33,759 nt of DNA from Afipia sp. GTDB taxonomy: Bacteria; Pseudomonadota; Alphaproteobacteria; Rhizobiales; Xanthobacteraceae. Both the position numbers and the translations under genes were made by a program. This document shows positions 1 to 6,969 of the stretch, piece by piece. The notes below the pieces were generated by a model. The model was given only the letters and a program-made list of their open reading frames with translations. It was not told where the DNA came from and searched no databases. Positions within the stretch are counted from its first letter, which is position 1; every line of letters starts with the position of its first letter. The DNA is taken from NCBI GenBank assembly GCA_017308495.1, contig JAFKES010000088.1:1-33759 (forward strand). The letters are read 5' to 3'.

Positions 1-1
1 T

Positions 2-37
2 CCCGACGAGATCATCGCGCAGCGGCCAAGAAGATGA
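2..37 (+). CDS. 3' end of an upstream gene, product unknown
   Basis: Frame 2 is open from the window edge to a TGA at 35-37 and would encode the last 11 residues PDEIIAQRPRR of a protein that begins outside the window. The stop overlaps the next start codon as ATGA (34-37), the usual sign of translational coupling in an operon. Eleven residues are too few to name a family. By context it is probably another acyl-CoA metabolism gene co-transcribed with the two dehydrogenases downstream, but that is inference. Confidence 0.45.
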   Translation, partial: PDEIIAQRPRR

Positions 38-1161
38 ACTTCGATTTCACCGACGACCAGAAGCAGTTGCGCGATCAGGCGCGGCGCTATCTCACCGAGC
101 GCTGTCCGCCGCAGGCGGCGCGTACGGTGCTGGAGGGCGGCGCGCCTTATGACAAGGCCCTGTGGAAGGGCCTCGCCGAGATGGGCTTTCTCCGCGTCGC
201 GATCCCTGAAGAATTTAGCGGCGCGGGGGCGGGGCATCTCGAACTCTGCGTCATCGCCGAGGAGATCGGCCGCGTCGTGTCGCCGGTGCCGTTCGCCTCC
301 ACCATCTATCTCGCCGCCGAGGCGATCATGCTCGCCGGCAGCGCGGCGCAGAAGGCGGCGTGGCTGCCGAAAATCGCTGCCGGCGAGGCCATCGGCACGC
401 TGGCGCTGTTCGAGGGTGCGGGCAATCCGTCGCACAAGGCGATCAAGGCGACGGTGACGAACGGCATGTTGTCCGGCGTCAAGAAGCCGGTGGCCGATGG
501 CGCGATCGCCGATGTCGCCATCGTCGCGGCGCGCACCGCGAGCAGCGGCCGCGAGACCGACATCGCGTTGTTCGTGGTCGACCTCAACGGCCCCGGCGTC
601 ACCCGCCGGCCGCTCGCCACCATCGATCAGGCCCACGGCCAGGCCGAGATCGTATTCGACAACTGCAAGGCGGAGCCGCTCGGGGCGGCGTCCGAAGGCT
701 GGAGCCTGCTTGCCCGCGTGCTCGACCGCGCCGCGGTGCTCACCGCCTTCGAGCAGCTCGGCGGCGCCGACCGCGCGCTGGAGATGGGGCGCGACTATGC
801 GCTGGAGCGCGTCGCCTTCGGCCGTCCCATCGGTTCGTTCCAGGCGGTGAAGCACATGCTGGCGGACATGTATGTGGCGGCGACGCTGGCGCGCTCGAAC
901 TGCTATTACGGCGCGTGGGCGCTCTCCACCGACGCCGCCGAACTGCCGCAGGCGGCGGCCACCGCCCGCGTCAGCGCCACCCAGGCGTTCCAGCACTGCG
1001 CCAAAAACAACATCCAGGTCCACGGCGGCATGGGCTTCACCTGGGAAACCGACTGCCATCTCTATTATCGCCGCGCCAACGGCCTCGCGCTGTCGCTTGG
1101 CAGCCTGTCGTACTGGGAGAACCAGTTGATCGACCGCATGCGCCTGCGCAACGCGGGCTAA
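34..1161 (+). CDS. Acyl-CoA dehydrogenase, beta-like subunit without the usual catalytic base
   Basis: A 375-residue member of the acyl-CoA dehydrogenase family, FAD flavoproteins that introduce an alpha,beta double bond into acyl-CoA. The N-terminal helical domain starts MNFDFTDDQKQLRDQARRYL. The C-terminal part has the family hallmarks ALERVAFGRPIGSFQAVKHMLADM and IQVHGGMGFTWETDCHLYYRR. At the position that holds the base in the LCAD/isovaleryl type (Glu) or Thr255 in MCAD, the text reads LDRAAVLTAFEQLGG, so I see no Glu. The MCAD-type EGT motif near the C terminus is also absent (LALSLGSLSYWEN). This matches the non-catalytic partner of heterotetrameric enzymes such as PimD. The gene following 22 bp downstream has the missing Glu, so the two probably form one enzyme. 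The start overlaps the preceding stop (ATGA). The substrate cannot be read from the sequence. Confidence 0.88.
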   Translation: MNFDFTDDQKQLRDQARRYLTERCPPQAARTVLEGGAPYDKALWKGLAEMGFLRVAIPEEFSGAGAGHLELCVIAEEIGRVVSPVPFASTIYLAAEAIMLAGSAAQKAAWLPKIAAGEAIGTLALFEGAGNPSHKAIKATVTNGMLSGVKKPVADGAIADVAIVAARTASSGRETDIALFVVDLNGPGVTRRPLATIDQAHGQAEIVFDNCKAEPLGAASEGWSLLARVLDRAAVLTAFEQLGGADRALEMGRDYALERVAFGRPIGSFQAVKHMLADMYVAATLARSNCYYGAWALSTDAAELPQAAATARVSATQAFQHCAKNNIQVHGGMGFTWETDCHLYYRRANGLALSLGSLSYWENQLIDRMRLRNAG

Positions 1162-1183
1162 AGGCAGGTCAGACAAGGGATCG

Positions 1184-2434
1184 ATGACCATGAATTTCGA
1201 CGACACCCCGCAGGAAGCCGCGTTCCGCGCGCAGGCGCGCGCCTGGATCGACGCCAATGCACCGAAGCATCTGGAGCCCGAACTGTCCGAGCCTTCGGTC
1301 GGGCGCATCAGGCTGCGCAGCGGCGACATCCTTGAGGTCTCGAAAGAGTGGCAGAAGAAGAAGTTCGACGCCGGCTGGGCCTGCCTGCACTGGCCGAAGG
1401 AATATGGCGGGCGCGGCGCCTCGCCGATCGAGCGGGTGATCTGGCAGCAGGAGGAGGGCGTCTACATCAAGCTCGAATCCGCGTTCCTGATCGGCCAGGG
1501 CATGTGCGGTCCGACCATGATGGCCTTTGCCAGCGAGAGCGATAAGCAGAAGTATCTGCCCAGGCTCGCCTCCGGCGAACACGTCTGGTGCCAGCTGTTC
1601 TCCGAGCCCGCCGCCGGCTCCGACGTCGCAGGCTTACGCACCCGCGCCGAGAAGGACGGCGACGACTGGATCATCAACGGCCAGAAGGTGTGGACCACCG
1701 GCGCGCATTTCTCCGATTACGGCATCGTCATCACCCGTACCGATCCCACCGTGCCCAAGCACAAGGGGCTCACCATGTTCTTCCTCGACATGAAGAGCCC
1801 GGGCGTGACGGTGAAGCCGATCAGGCAGGCCAACGGCCAGTCGGAATTCAACGAGGTCTATTTCACCGACGTGCGGATTCCGGATTCGCAGCGGCTCGGC
1901 GCGGTCGATGACGGCTGGAACGTGTCGCTGACCACGCTGATGAACGAGCGCATGTCGATCGGCGCGCGCATCGTCACCGGCGTGCCGGAGATGTTCGACT
2001 TCTGCAGCAACCTGATGCTGGAGGACGGTCTCGCCATCGACGACAAGAATGTGCGGTCGAAGCTCGCGCAGTGGGCGGTGAAGGCGAGCGGCCTGAAATA
2101 CACCGCCTATCGCTCGATCTCGGCGCTGTCCAAGGGGCAGCGGCCGGGGCCGGAGAATTCCATCGGCAAGCTGGTGTCGGGCTCGATGCTGCAGGAGATC
2201 GCCACCTACGCCCTCGATCTGCAGGGCGCGGCCGGGGTGTTGAGCGAGGCCGACAGCGTCGCCGGCGCCGGCCAGTTTCAGTCGATGCTGCTGCGCGCGC
2301 CGGCCACCCGCATCGAGGGCGGCACCGACGAAATCCTGCGCAACGTCATCGCCGAGCGGGTGCTCGGCCTGCCGGGCGACATCCGCGTCGACAAGGATGT
2401 GCCCTTCAATGCCATTCCGACCAAGGGGCGCTGA
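1184..2434 (+). CDS. Acyl-CoA dehydrogenase, alpha-like catalytic subunit
   Basis: A 416-residue acyl-CoA dehydrogenase. Visible hallmarks are LHWPKEYGGRGASPIERVIWQQE (about 68-90), the FAD/substrate stretch CQLFSEPAAGSDVAGLRTRAE (about 136-156) followed by WIINGQKVWTTGAH, and the C-terminal RIEGGTDEILRNVIAERVLGLPG. Glu255 in the context LMNERMSIG lines up with the catalytic Glu of the LCAD/isovaleryl-CoA class. The position of the MCAD base near the C terminus is Gly. An ATG six bases downstream (1190) could also serve as start; the AAGGGA at 1175-1180 fits either. It is the likely partner of the preceding base-less subunit, in one operon with the nitroreductase-like gene that follows after 4 bp. 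Confidence 0.9.
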   Translation: MTMNFDDTPQEAAFRAQARAWIDANAPKHLEPELSEPSVGRIRLRSGDILEVSKEWQKKKFDAGWACLHWPKEYGGRGASPIERVIWQQEEGVYIKLESAFLIGQGMCGPTMMAFASESDKQKYLPRLASGEHVWCQLFSEPAAGSDVAGLRTRAEKDGDDWIINGQKVWTTGAHFSDYGIVITRTDPTVPKHKGLTMFFLDMKSPGVTVKPIRQANGQSEFNEVYFTDVRIPDSQRLGAVDDGWNVSLTTLMNERMSIGARIVTGVPEMFDFCSNLMLEDGLAIDDKNVRSKLAQWAVKASGLKYTAYRSISALSKGQRPGPENSIGKLVSGSMLQEIATYALDLQGAAGVLSEADSVAGAGQFQSMLLRAPATRIEGGTDEILRNVIAERVLGLPGDIRVDKDVPFNAIPTKGR

Positions 2435-2438
2435 CACC

Positions 2439-3131
2439 ATGACCACCACGACCGACAGCCACGATATCGAGACCGTCGAGCGGCTGCTCGTGGCGCGGTT
2501 CTCGTGCCGCGCATTCCGGCCCGATCCGGTGCCGCGCCTCGTCATCGCGCGGGTGCTGGATGCGGCGCAGAAGACGGCGTCGTGGTGCAACAGCCAGCCG
2601 TGGCAGGTGACGGTGCTGTCGGGGGAGGCGCGGCGCCGGCTTGGCGATGCGCTCTACAAGGCGGCGAGCGAGAACGCGCCGGTCGCGCCCGACTTCCCGT
2701 ACCCGCGCGAATATCGCGGAGTCTATCTGGAGCGGCGGCGCGAGAGCGGCTTTCAGCTCTACAACACGCTCGGCATCGCCCGTGGCGACAGGGCCGCCTA
2801 CAACGCGCAGATGCTGGAGAACTTCCGCTTCTTCGGCGCGCCGCATGTGGCGATCATCACCACCGACGAGGCGCTCGGCGTCTATGGCGCGGTGGATTGC
2901 GGCGGCTATGTCAGCAATTTCATGCTGGCGGCGCGGGCGCTCGGAATCGCCACCGTGCCGCAGGCTGCGCCGGCGGGCTATGCGCCGCTGATCCGCGCCC
3001 ATCTCGGTATCGGCGACGACCGCCGCGTGGTGTGCGCCATCTCGTTCGGCTACGCCGACGACAGCCACCTGGCCAACAACTACCGCACCACCCGCGCGGC
3101 GGTGACGGACGCGGCGGTGTTCCTCGACTGA
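2439..3131 (+). CDS. Nitroreductase-family FMN oxidoreductase
   Basis: A 230-residue nitroreductase-like protein. The N-terminal FMN-binding signature is visible as RFSCRAFRPDPVPRLVIARVL, then TASWCNSQPWQVTVLSG. A second block (YGAVDCGGYVSNFMLAARALGIATVPQAA) is the central helix and strand of the fold, and the C-terminal GIGDDRRVVCAISFGYAD is typical. The open frame extends upstream to 2397, inside the previous gene, but the ATG at 2439 has AAGGGG at 2423-2428 just before it and gives the usual length, so I place the start there. Family members reduce nitroaromatics, quinones or enones with NAD(P)H. The physiological substrate is unknown, and its place in an acyl-CoA dehydrogenase operon gives no specific clue. 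Confidence 0.85.
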   Translation: MTTTTDSHDIETVERLLVARFSCRAFRPDPVPRLVIARVLDAAQKTASWCNSQPWQVTVLSGEARRRLGDALYKAASENAPVAPDFPYPREYRGVYLERRRESGFQLYNTLGIARGDRAAYNAQMLENFRFFGAPHVAIITTDEALGVYGAVDCGGYVSNFMLAARALGIATVPQAAPAGYAPLIRAHLGIGDDRRVVCAISFGYADDSHLANNYRTTRAAVTDAAVFLD

Positions 3132-3143
3132 GGACACCTGTTC

Positions 3144-3160
3144 CGGGGCGCGATGCCCCG
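3144..3160 (+). terminator. Weak hairpin after the nitroreductase gene
   Basis: The inverted repeat CGGGGC-gcgat-GCCCCG starts 12 bp after the stop codon at 3131. No T-tract follows, so it is at best a weak intrinsic terminator or a 3' end stabiliser of the dehydrogenase-nitroreductase transcript. Confidence 0.3.
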
Positions 3161-3225
3161 CGGCACTGCGCGCCGCGCCGTGCCCGGGACATCGCGAATC
3201 AGCCGTGGAACCGGCCCCTGCGGTC

Positions 3226-3244
3226 CGTTCACAATGTGTGAACG
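3226..3244. promoter_or_regulatory. 19-bp perfect palindrome, candidate operator
   Basis: CGTTCACA-atg-TGTGAACG has 8-bp arms that pair perfectly around a 3-bp centre. It sits 110 bp before the start of the 138-residue hypothetical gene and 95 bp after the nitroreductase stop. Size and symmetry fit a dimeric helix-turn-helix regulator. No regulator gene lies nearby, so the binding protein is unknown. It could also form a short RNA hairpin, but no T-run follows. Confidence 0.4.
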
Positions 3245-3353
3245 CGGCGGGGCAGACGGCGGCGTGGTTAACTCCTCGTTAGGAAATTGCGCGGCATCTT
3301 CCCAATCAGACGCGAACGGCGAGGAGCCGGTCGCGCGGGTCGGGAGATGAGCT

Positions 3354-3770
3354 ATGTTGTCCAGCCGCGCTGCCTTTGAGAATGATGTCTGCCCGGTGGG
3401 CGACGAATTGCTCGGAAGCCTGTATCGCGCCAGCGAGCATGGTCTTCCTCAACTGGTGGACTCGGTGTCGTCGGACGTGCGCGCCATGCTGGCGCTGTTC
3501 TGTTACCGGCGCGCCCATCTCCATTCCATGGGTCTCGCCATCGCCGCGACATGCAGCGAGCGCGATCTGGTGGAACAGGGCGGCATCGTCGGATCGACGC
3601 TGTTCGCGCTGTCGCGGCAGGCGCAGTCGCCGGCGGCCTCAGCGCCCGCTTCGGGCGGCCGCCGCGCCATCACGCTGTCCACCAAACCGCTCGGCACTTT
3701 CGTGCCTGTCGATGACGATCTCGATGATGATCTCGACGACGCCATCGCGGCGGGCGTCGTTATCGCCTGA
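3354..3770 (+). CDS. Hypothetical protein with acidic C-terminal repeat
   Basis: A 138-residue protein that I cannot assign to a named family. A GGGAGATGAG stretch at 3341-3350 is a good ribosome-binding site for the ATG at 3354, and third codon positions are strongly G/C, so the frame looks genuine. Residues 1-90 look folded, with a cysteine-containing helical segment (VRAMLALFCYRRAHLHSMGLA). Residues about 90-110 are Ala/Pro/Ser-rich and probably a linker. The tail holds a short acidic repeat, DDDLDDDLDDAI. There is no signal peptide or membrane segment. It ends 2 bp before the stop of the convergent YkgJ-like gene. An overlapping 198-codon frame (3376-3972) was judged a shadow. Confidence 0.7.
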   Translation: MLSSRAAFENDVCPVGDELLGSLYRASEHGLPQLVDSVSSDVRAMLALFCYRRAHLHSMGLAIAATCSERDLVEQGGIVGSTLFALSRQAQSPAASAPASGGRRAITLSTKPLGTFVPVDDDLDDDLDDAIAAGVVIA

Positions 3771-3772
3771 TC

Positions 3773-4090
3773 TCAGGCCGGATCGCCCGGCGCCAGCGCG
3801 GCGAGGCCGAAGCGCCGCCGCGCCATGTTGCATTCCGGATCGCCCGGCAGGCAGGCGCGGCACACCTCCGGCCGGAGCGCGTAGATCGTGCAGGCCACGG
3901 TTTCTCCAATCCGCCCGGTCAGCGCCACGCAGCGGTCGCCGTCGCAACGCATGCCCGACAGCCGGTCGTTGACGAGGGCCGCCGGAATGAGATCCAGCGC
4001 CGCGTCGTCCTCGGTGGTGAAGCGCGGCCAGTTGCTGGAATAGGCGCAGCACGCGCCGCAGCTCTGGCAGGGATTATCGTTCGCGGTCAT
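3773..4090 (-). CDS. YkgJ-family cysteine cluster protein
   Basis: A 105-residue protein with the cysteine pattern of the YkgJ (UPF0153, zinc/iron-chelating) family: CQSCGACCAY near the N terminus, then CDGDRCVAL, and a third cluster ACTIYALRPEVCRACLPGDPEC. The conserved YALRPEVCR segment is characteristic. The cysteines are thought to bind a metal ion or Fe-S cluster; the function is not established. It lies 9 bp downstream of the thioesterase gene on the same strand, so the two are probably co-transcribed. It ends 2 bp from the stop of the convergent hypothetical gene. Confidence 0.85.
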   Translation of the reverse strand: MTANDNPCQSCGACCAYSSNWPRFTTEDDAALDLIPAALVNDRLSGMRCDGDRCVALTGRIGETVACTIYALRPEVCRACLPGDPECNMARRRFGLAALAPGDPA

Positions 4091-4099
4091 CGGCGCGTC

Positions 4100-4522
4100 T
4101 CAGGGCTTTCCGCGCAGGATCTTGAAAGTGGCGTTGGCGCGGGCGCAGGGCTCGCCGTCGGCGGTGATGAAGCTCTGCGCGAAGCACAGCGAACCGCCGG
4201 CCCTGACGAAGCCGGTCTCGACCGCGAGCCACTGGCCGACGCGGGCCGAACCGAGATAGTCCACCGACAGGTTGACGGTGACGAGCCCGCCCGCGGCGTC
4301 ACCGGCCTTGAGGCGGCAGCTCAGCCCCATGGCGTTGTCGGCGAGCGAGGCGATCAGGCCGCCATGGACGAGGCCGCGCGCGTTGGTGTGCGGCTCGGCG
4401 AGGCGCAGGGCGAGGATCACCGCGTCCGCCGTCTGCTTGGCGTAGATCGGCTCCCACGGGCGGGTGAACGGACTGCCCCGCGTGTGGCGCGCGAAGCCTT
4501 CGGGAATATCGGCGGTATCCAT
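4100..4522 (-). CDS. PaaI-like hotdog thioesterase
   Basis: A 140-residue hotdog-fold acyl-CoA thioesterase of the PaaI/YdiI type. The signature ARGLVHGGLIASLADNAMGLSC contains the HGG turn and the Asp of the active-site helix. The later TVNLSVDYLGSARVGQWLAVE and RAGGSLCFAQSFITADGEPCARANATFKI are the strands of the fold. The frame stays open upstream to 4591, but the ATG at 4522 is preceded by a GGAAAG stretch, and MDTADIPEGF starts where family members normally do. Such enzymes hydrolyse aryl- or acyl-CoA and can relieve CoA sequestration, which fits a region rich in acyl-CoA enzymes. The precise substrate is unknown. Confidence 0.87.
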   Translation of the reverse strand: MDTADIPEGFARHTRGSPFTRPWEPIYAKQTADAVILALRLAEPHTNARGLVHGGLIASLADNAMGLSCRLKAGDAAGGLVTVNLSVDYLGSARVGQWLAVETGFVRAGGSLCFAQSFITADGEPCARANATFKILRGKP

Positions 4523-4847
4523 GATCTGACTTTCCGCAATTGACCTGATTCCTGTCGGCCGCAGCATAAGGCGTCGGTGCTGCGGCTTCATGGCCGATCA
4601 AAGTTTGAAACGGTCCCGGCGTGCAGTTTGAAACCTGTCGCGCCTGCGGGCGCGCCGGGCGATGGGTCATACCAATGACCGGCACGGAACCCATTGCAAA
4701 TGGTCGCCGACTTCTATCTGAATGGCGGCAGCCTTGGGGGTTCGATGCTGCGCCGCAAAAAAATGGCCGTTCGAACTCCTGCGGGACGTTCCTGCGTGAG
4801 GTTCGGGCAGGACGTCTGAAACTGACAGAGTTGTCTGGGAGGATTGA
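4523..4847. other. Divergent intergenic region
   Basis: 325 bp between the divergent thioesterase and substrate-binding protein genes, with no convincing coding frame. It must carry both promoters. I see a 10-bp direct repeat (4602-4634, listed separately) and the GGGAGGATTG ribosome-binding site of the downstream gene, but no strong sigma70-like hexamer pair and no riboswitch fold I can recognise. Confidence 0.6.
4602..4634. repeat. Direct repeat AGTTTGAAAC, candidate regulator site
   Basis: AGTTTGAAAC occurs at 4602-4611 and again at 4625-4634, start to start 23 bp or about two helical turns. A weaker relative, TCTGAAACTG, lies at 4815-4824. Same-face spacing suggests a protein that binds as tandem dimers upstream of the binding-protein gene. 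No regulator gene is adjacent, so this is only a candidate. Confidence 0.35.
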
Positions 4848-6002
4848 ATGAAGAAATTGAACTGGACCGCCGCGCTGCTGGCGGCCTCGGTCGCGCTGCC
4901 CGGCGCGATGACGGCTGCGATGGCGCAGGACATCACCATCGGCGTCAGCGTCAGCTCCACCGGCCCGGCCGCTGCGCTCGGCGTGCCCGAGAAGAACGCG
5001 CTGGAATTCGCGCCGACGGAGATCGGCGGCGCCAAGCTCAAGATTATCGCCCTTGACGATGCCGGCGATCCCACCGCCGCCACCACCAATGCGCGGCGCT
5101 TCGTCACCGAATCCAAGGCCGACATCCTGATCGGTTCCTCGATCACGCCGCCGTCGATCGCGATCTCGACCGTCGCCAACGAGGTTGGCGTGCCCCATTT
5201 CAGCCTCGCGCCGATGCCGATCACCGACGCGCGCGCGAAGTGGACCGCGGTGATGCCGCAGCCGGTGCCGATCATGGGCAAGGTGCTCTACGAGCACATG
5301 AAGAAGAACAACGTGAAGACCGTGGGCTTTATCGGCTTCTCGGATTCCTACGGCGATCTGTGGCTCAACGACCTCAAGACCCAGACCGGGCAGATGGGCG
5401 GCATCAGCGTGGTGGCGGAAGAGCGTTACGCCCGCCCGGACACCTCGGTGACCGGTCAGGTGCTGAAGCTGCTCTCCGCCAATCCGGACGCCATTCTGGT
5501 CGGCGCCTCGGGCGCGGGTGCGGCGCTGCCGCAGACCGAGTTGCGCAATCGCGGCTACAAGGGGCTGATCTACCAGACCCACGGCGCGGCGGCGATCGAC
5601 TTCATCCGCATCGCCGGTCCCGCCGCGGAAGGCGTGATCATGGCGGCCGGTCCGGTGATGGCGCCGGAAGGCCAGGCGGACAGTGCGCTGACCAAGAAGC
5701 CGGGCCTCGCCCTCAACGCCGCCTATGAAGGCAAGTACGGCGCGCACACCCGCAGCCAGTTCGCGGGCCACATGTACGATGCCTTCGAGATTCTCAAGCG
5801 CATCATTCCGGTGGCGCTCAAGACCGCCAAGCCCGGCACGCCGGAATTCCGCGAGGCGATCCGTCAGGCGCTGCTGAGCGAACGGGAAATGCCCGCGAGC
5901 CAGGGCGTCTACAACTTCACGGAAAAGGACCGCTTCGGCACCGACGACCGCTCGCGCATCCTGCTCACGGTGAAGAACGGCAAGTTCGAGCTGCTCAAGT
6001 AA
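4848..6002 (+). CDS. Liv-type ABC transporter substrate-binding protein
   Basis: A 384-residue periplasmic binding protein of the type I fold (LivJ-like, receptor ligand-binding family). A Sec signal peptide is clear: MKKLNWTAALL, a hydrophobic core, then AMAQD, with likely cleavage after residue 26. The mature protein begins ITIGVSVSSTGPAAALGVPEKNALEF, the first strand and ligand loop of the family, and contains VKTVGFIGFSDSYGDLWLND at the second lobe. GGGAGGA precedes the ATG by five bases. It is convergent with the livF-livMG-livH set at 6217-9773, which has no other binding protein, so it is the likely partner despite lying on the opposite strand. The ligand cannot be read; relatives bind branched-chain amino acids, aromatic acids or other carboxylates. 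Confidence 0.9.
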   Translation: MKKLNWTAALLAASVALPGAMTAAMAQDITIGVSVSSTGPAAALGVPEKNALEFAPTEIGGAKLKIIALDDAGDPTAATTNARRFVTESKADILIGSSITPPSIAISTVANEVGVPHFSLAPMPITDARAKWTAVMPQPVPIMGKVLYEHMKKNNVKTVGFIGFSDSYGDLWLNDLKTQTGQMGGISVVAEERYARPDTSVTGQVLKLLSANPDAILVGASGAGAALPQTELRNRGYKGLIYQTHGAAAIDFIRIAGPAAEGVIMAAGPVMAPEGQADSALTKKPGLALNAAYEGKYGAHTRSQFAGHMYDAFEILKRIIPVALKTAKPGTPEFREAIRQALLSEREMPASQGVYNFTEKDRFGTDDRSRILLTVKNGKFELLK

Positions 6003-6030
6003 GCGGCGCGATCGTCACCCATCTTTGGAA

Positions 6031-6060
6031 ATGGCCGGGCGCGTCCCGGCCATTTTCGTT
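6031..6060 (+). terminator. Rho-independent terminator after the binding-protein gene
   Basis: Stem AATGGCCGGG (6031-6040), loop CGCGT, stem CCCGGCCATT (6046-6055), running into TTTTCGTTTG. A 10-bp GC-rich stem with a T-rich tail 28 bp after the stop codon is a textbook intrinsic terminator for the plus-strand gene. Confidence 0.8.
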
Positions 6061-6095
6061 TGTGTTGAAGTTTAAGCTCGCCACGTTCGCGATAT

Positions 6096-6208
6096 CGTCA
6101 TGCCCGGCTTTATGCCGGGCATCCACGTCTTGAGAGTTTCAACAGAATAAGATTTGGATGGCCGGAACAAGTCCGGCCATGACGGGTCACCCTGTTTCCG
6201 TCAAATAT
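6096..6208. repeat. Palindromic repeat, family A copy 1
   Basis: The outer arms CGTCATGCCCGG (6096-6107) and CCGGCCATGACG (6173-6184) are near-complementary. Inside are two hairpins, ATGCCCGGC/GCCGGGCAT (6100-6122) and ATGGCCGGA/TCCGGCCAT (6158-6180). A tail, GGGTCACCCTGTTTCCGTCAAA, is shared in altered form with copy 2. It lies between the convergent binding-protein gene and livF, ending just before the livF stop codon. Confidence 0.8.
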
Positions 6209-6216
6209 GAAACACC

Positions 6217-6969
6217 CTACAGCGCGCTGTCGCCGCCGTGCTGGAAGCCGAGATAGCTCGCCACCACGCGCTGGTCGCCACCGATCTCCGCCGCCGTGCC
6301 GCTCATGATGAATTCACCCAGCTCCATCACATAGGCGCGATCAGCGATCTCCAGCGCCGCACGGGCGTTCTGCTCCACCAGCAGGATCGAGACGCCGGCC
6401 TGTTTCAGTTCGCCGATGGTGCGGAAGATGTCGGCGACGATCAGCGGCGCGAGGCCGAGGCTCGGCTCGTCGAGCATCAGGAGTTTCGGATGGCTCATCA
6501 GGGCGCGGCCCATGGCCAGCATCTGCTGCTCGCCGCCGGACAGCGTGCCGGCGAGCTGGGTGCGCCGCTCCTTCAGCCGGGGAAACAGGGCGTAGACCCG
6601 CTCCTGTTCCTGCGCCGCCTTGGCGCGGGGCACGCGGAAGCCGCCGAGCTGCACGTTTTCCTCCACCGTCATGGTGCCGAACAGTTCGCGATGCTCGGGC
6701 ACGATGCACAGGCCGGCGGCGACGCGATCCTCGATGTCCATGCGGGCGATCTCCTGCCCCGCGAACGCGACGCTGCCGGTAAGCGGCAGGATGCCCATGA
6801 TGGCGTTGAGCAGCGTGGTCTTGCCGGCGCCGTTGGCGCCGATGATGGTGACGATCTCGTTGGCGCCGACGCTCAGCGTGGCGTCGCGCACCGCCTCGAC
6901 CTTGCCGTAGGAGATGCACGCGCCGGTGACCGAGAGCAACGCCCCGCGCTCTGACAACGCTTCGCTCAT
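6217..6969 (-). CDS. livF: Liv-type ABC transporter ATPase (LivF)
   Basis: A 250-residue ATP-binding subunit of a branched-chain-amino-acid-type importer. Walker A is GANGAGKTT with Lys50. The signature motif is LSGGEQQMLAMGRALM, Walker B is LLMLDEPSLGLAPLIV, and the switch region ILLVEQNARAAL is that of the LivF subgroup. The open frame extends further upstream inside the neighbouring gene, but the ATG at 6969 overlaps the stop of the livMG fusion as ATGA (6966-6969), giving the normal LivF length. It is the last gene of the livH-livMG-livF set and acts at the cytoplasmic face of the membrane together with the LivG domain of the fusion. Confidence 0.92.
   Translation of the reverse strand: MSEALSERGALLSVTGACISYGKVEAVRDATLSVGANEIVTIIGANGAGKTTLLNAIMGILPLTGSVAFAGQEIARMDIEDRVAAGLCIVPEHRELFGTMTVEENVQLGGFRVPRAKAAQEQERVYALFPRLKERRTQLAGTLSGGEQQMLAMGRALMSHPKLLMLDEPSLGLAPLIVADIFRTIGELKQAGVSILLVEQNARAALEIADRAYVMELGEFIMSGTAAEIGGDQRVVASYLGFQHGGDSAL

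Noticed and set aside
3376..3972. 198-codon frame overlapping the hypothetical gene and the YkgJ-like gene
   Set aside because: The product is Arg/Pro/Ser-rich, crosses into the opposing YkgJ-like gene and lacks a ribosome-binding site as good as that at 3354.
6096..6208. Insertion sequence ends or CRISPR-like array
   Set aside because: The palindromes are isolated units of about 80-150 bp with no transposase, no target duplication that I can see and no regular spacers, so a REP-like repeat is the better description.
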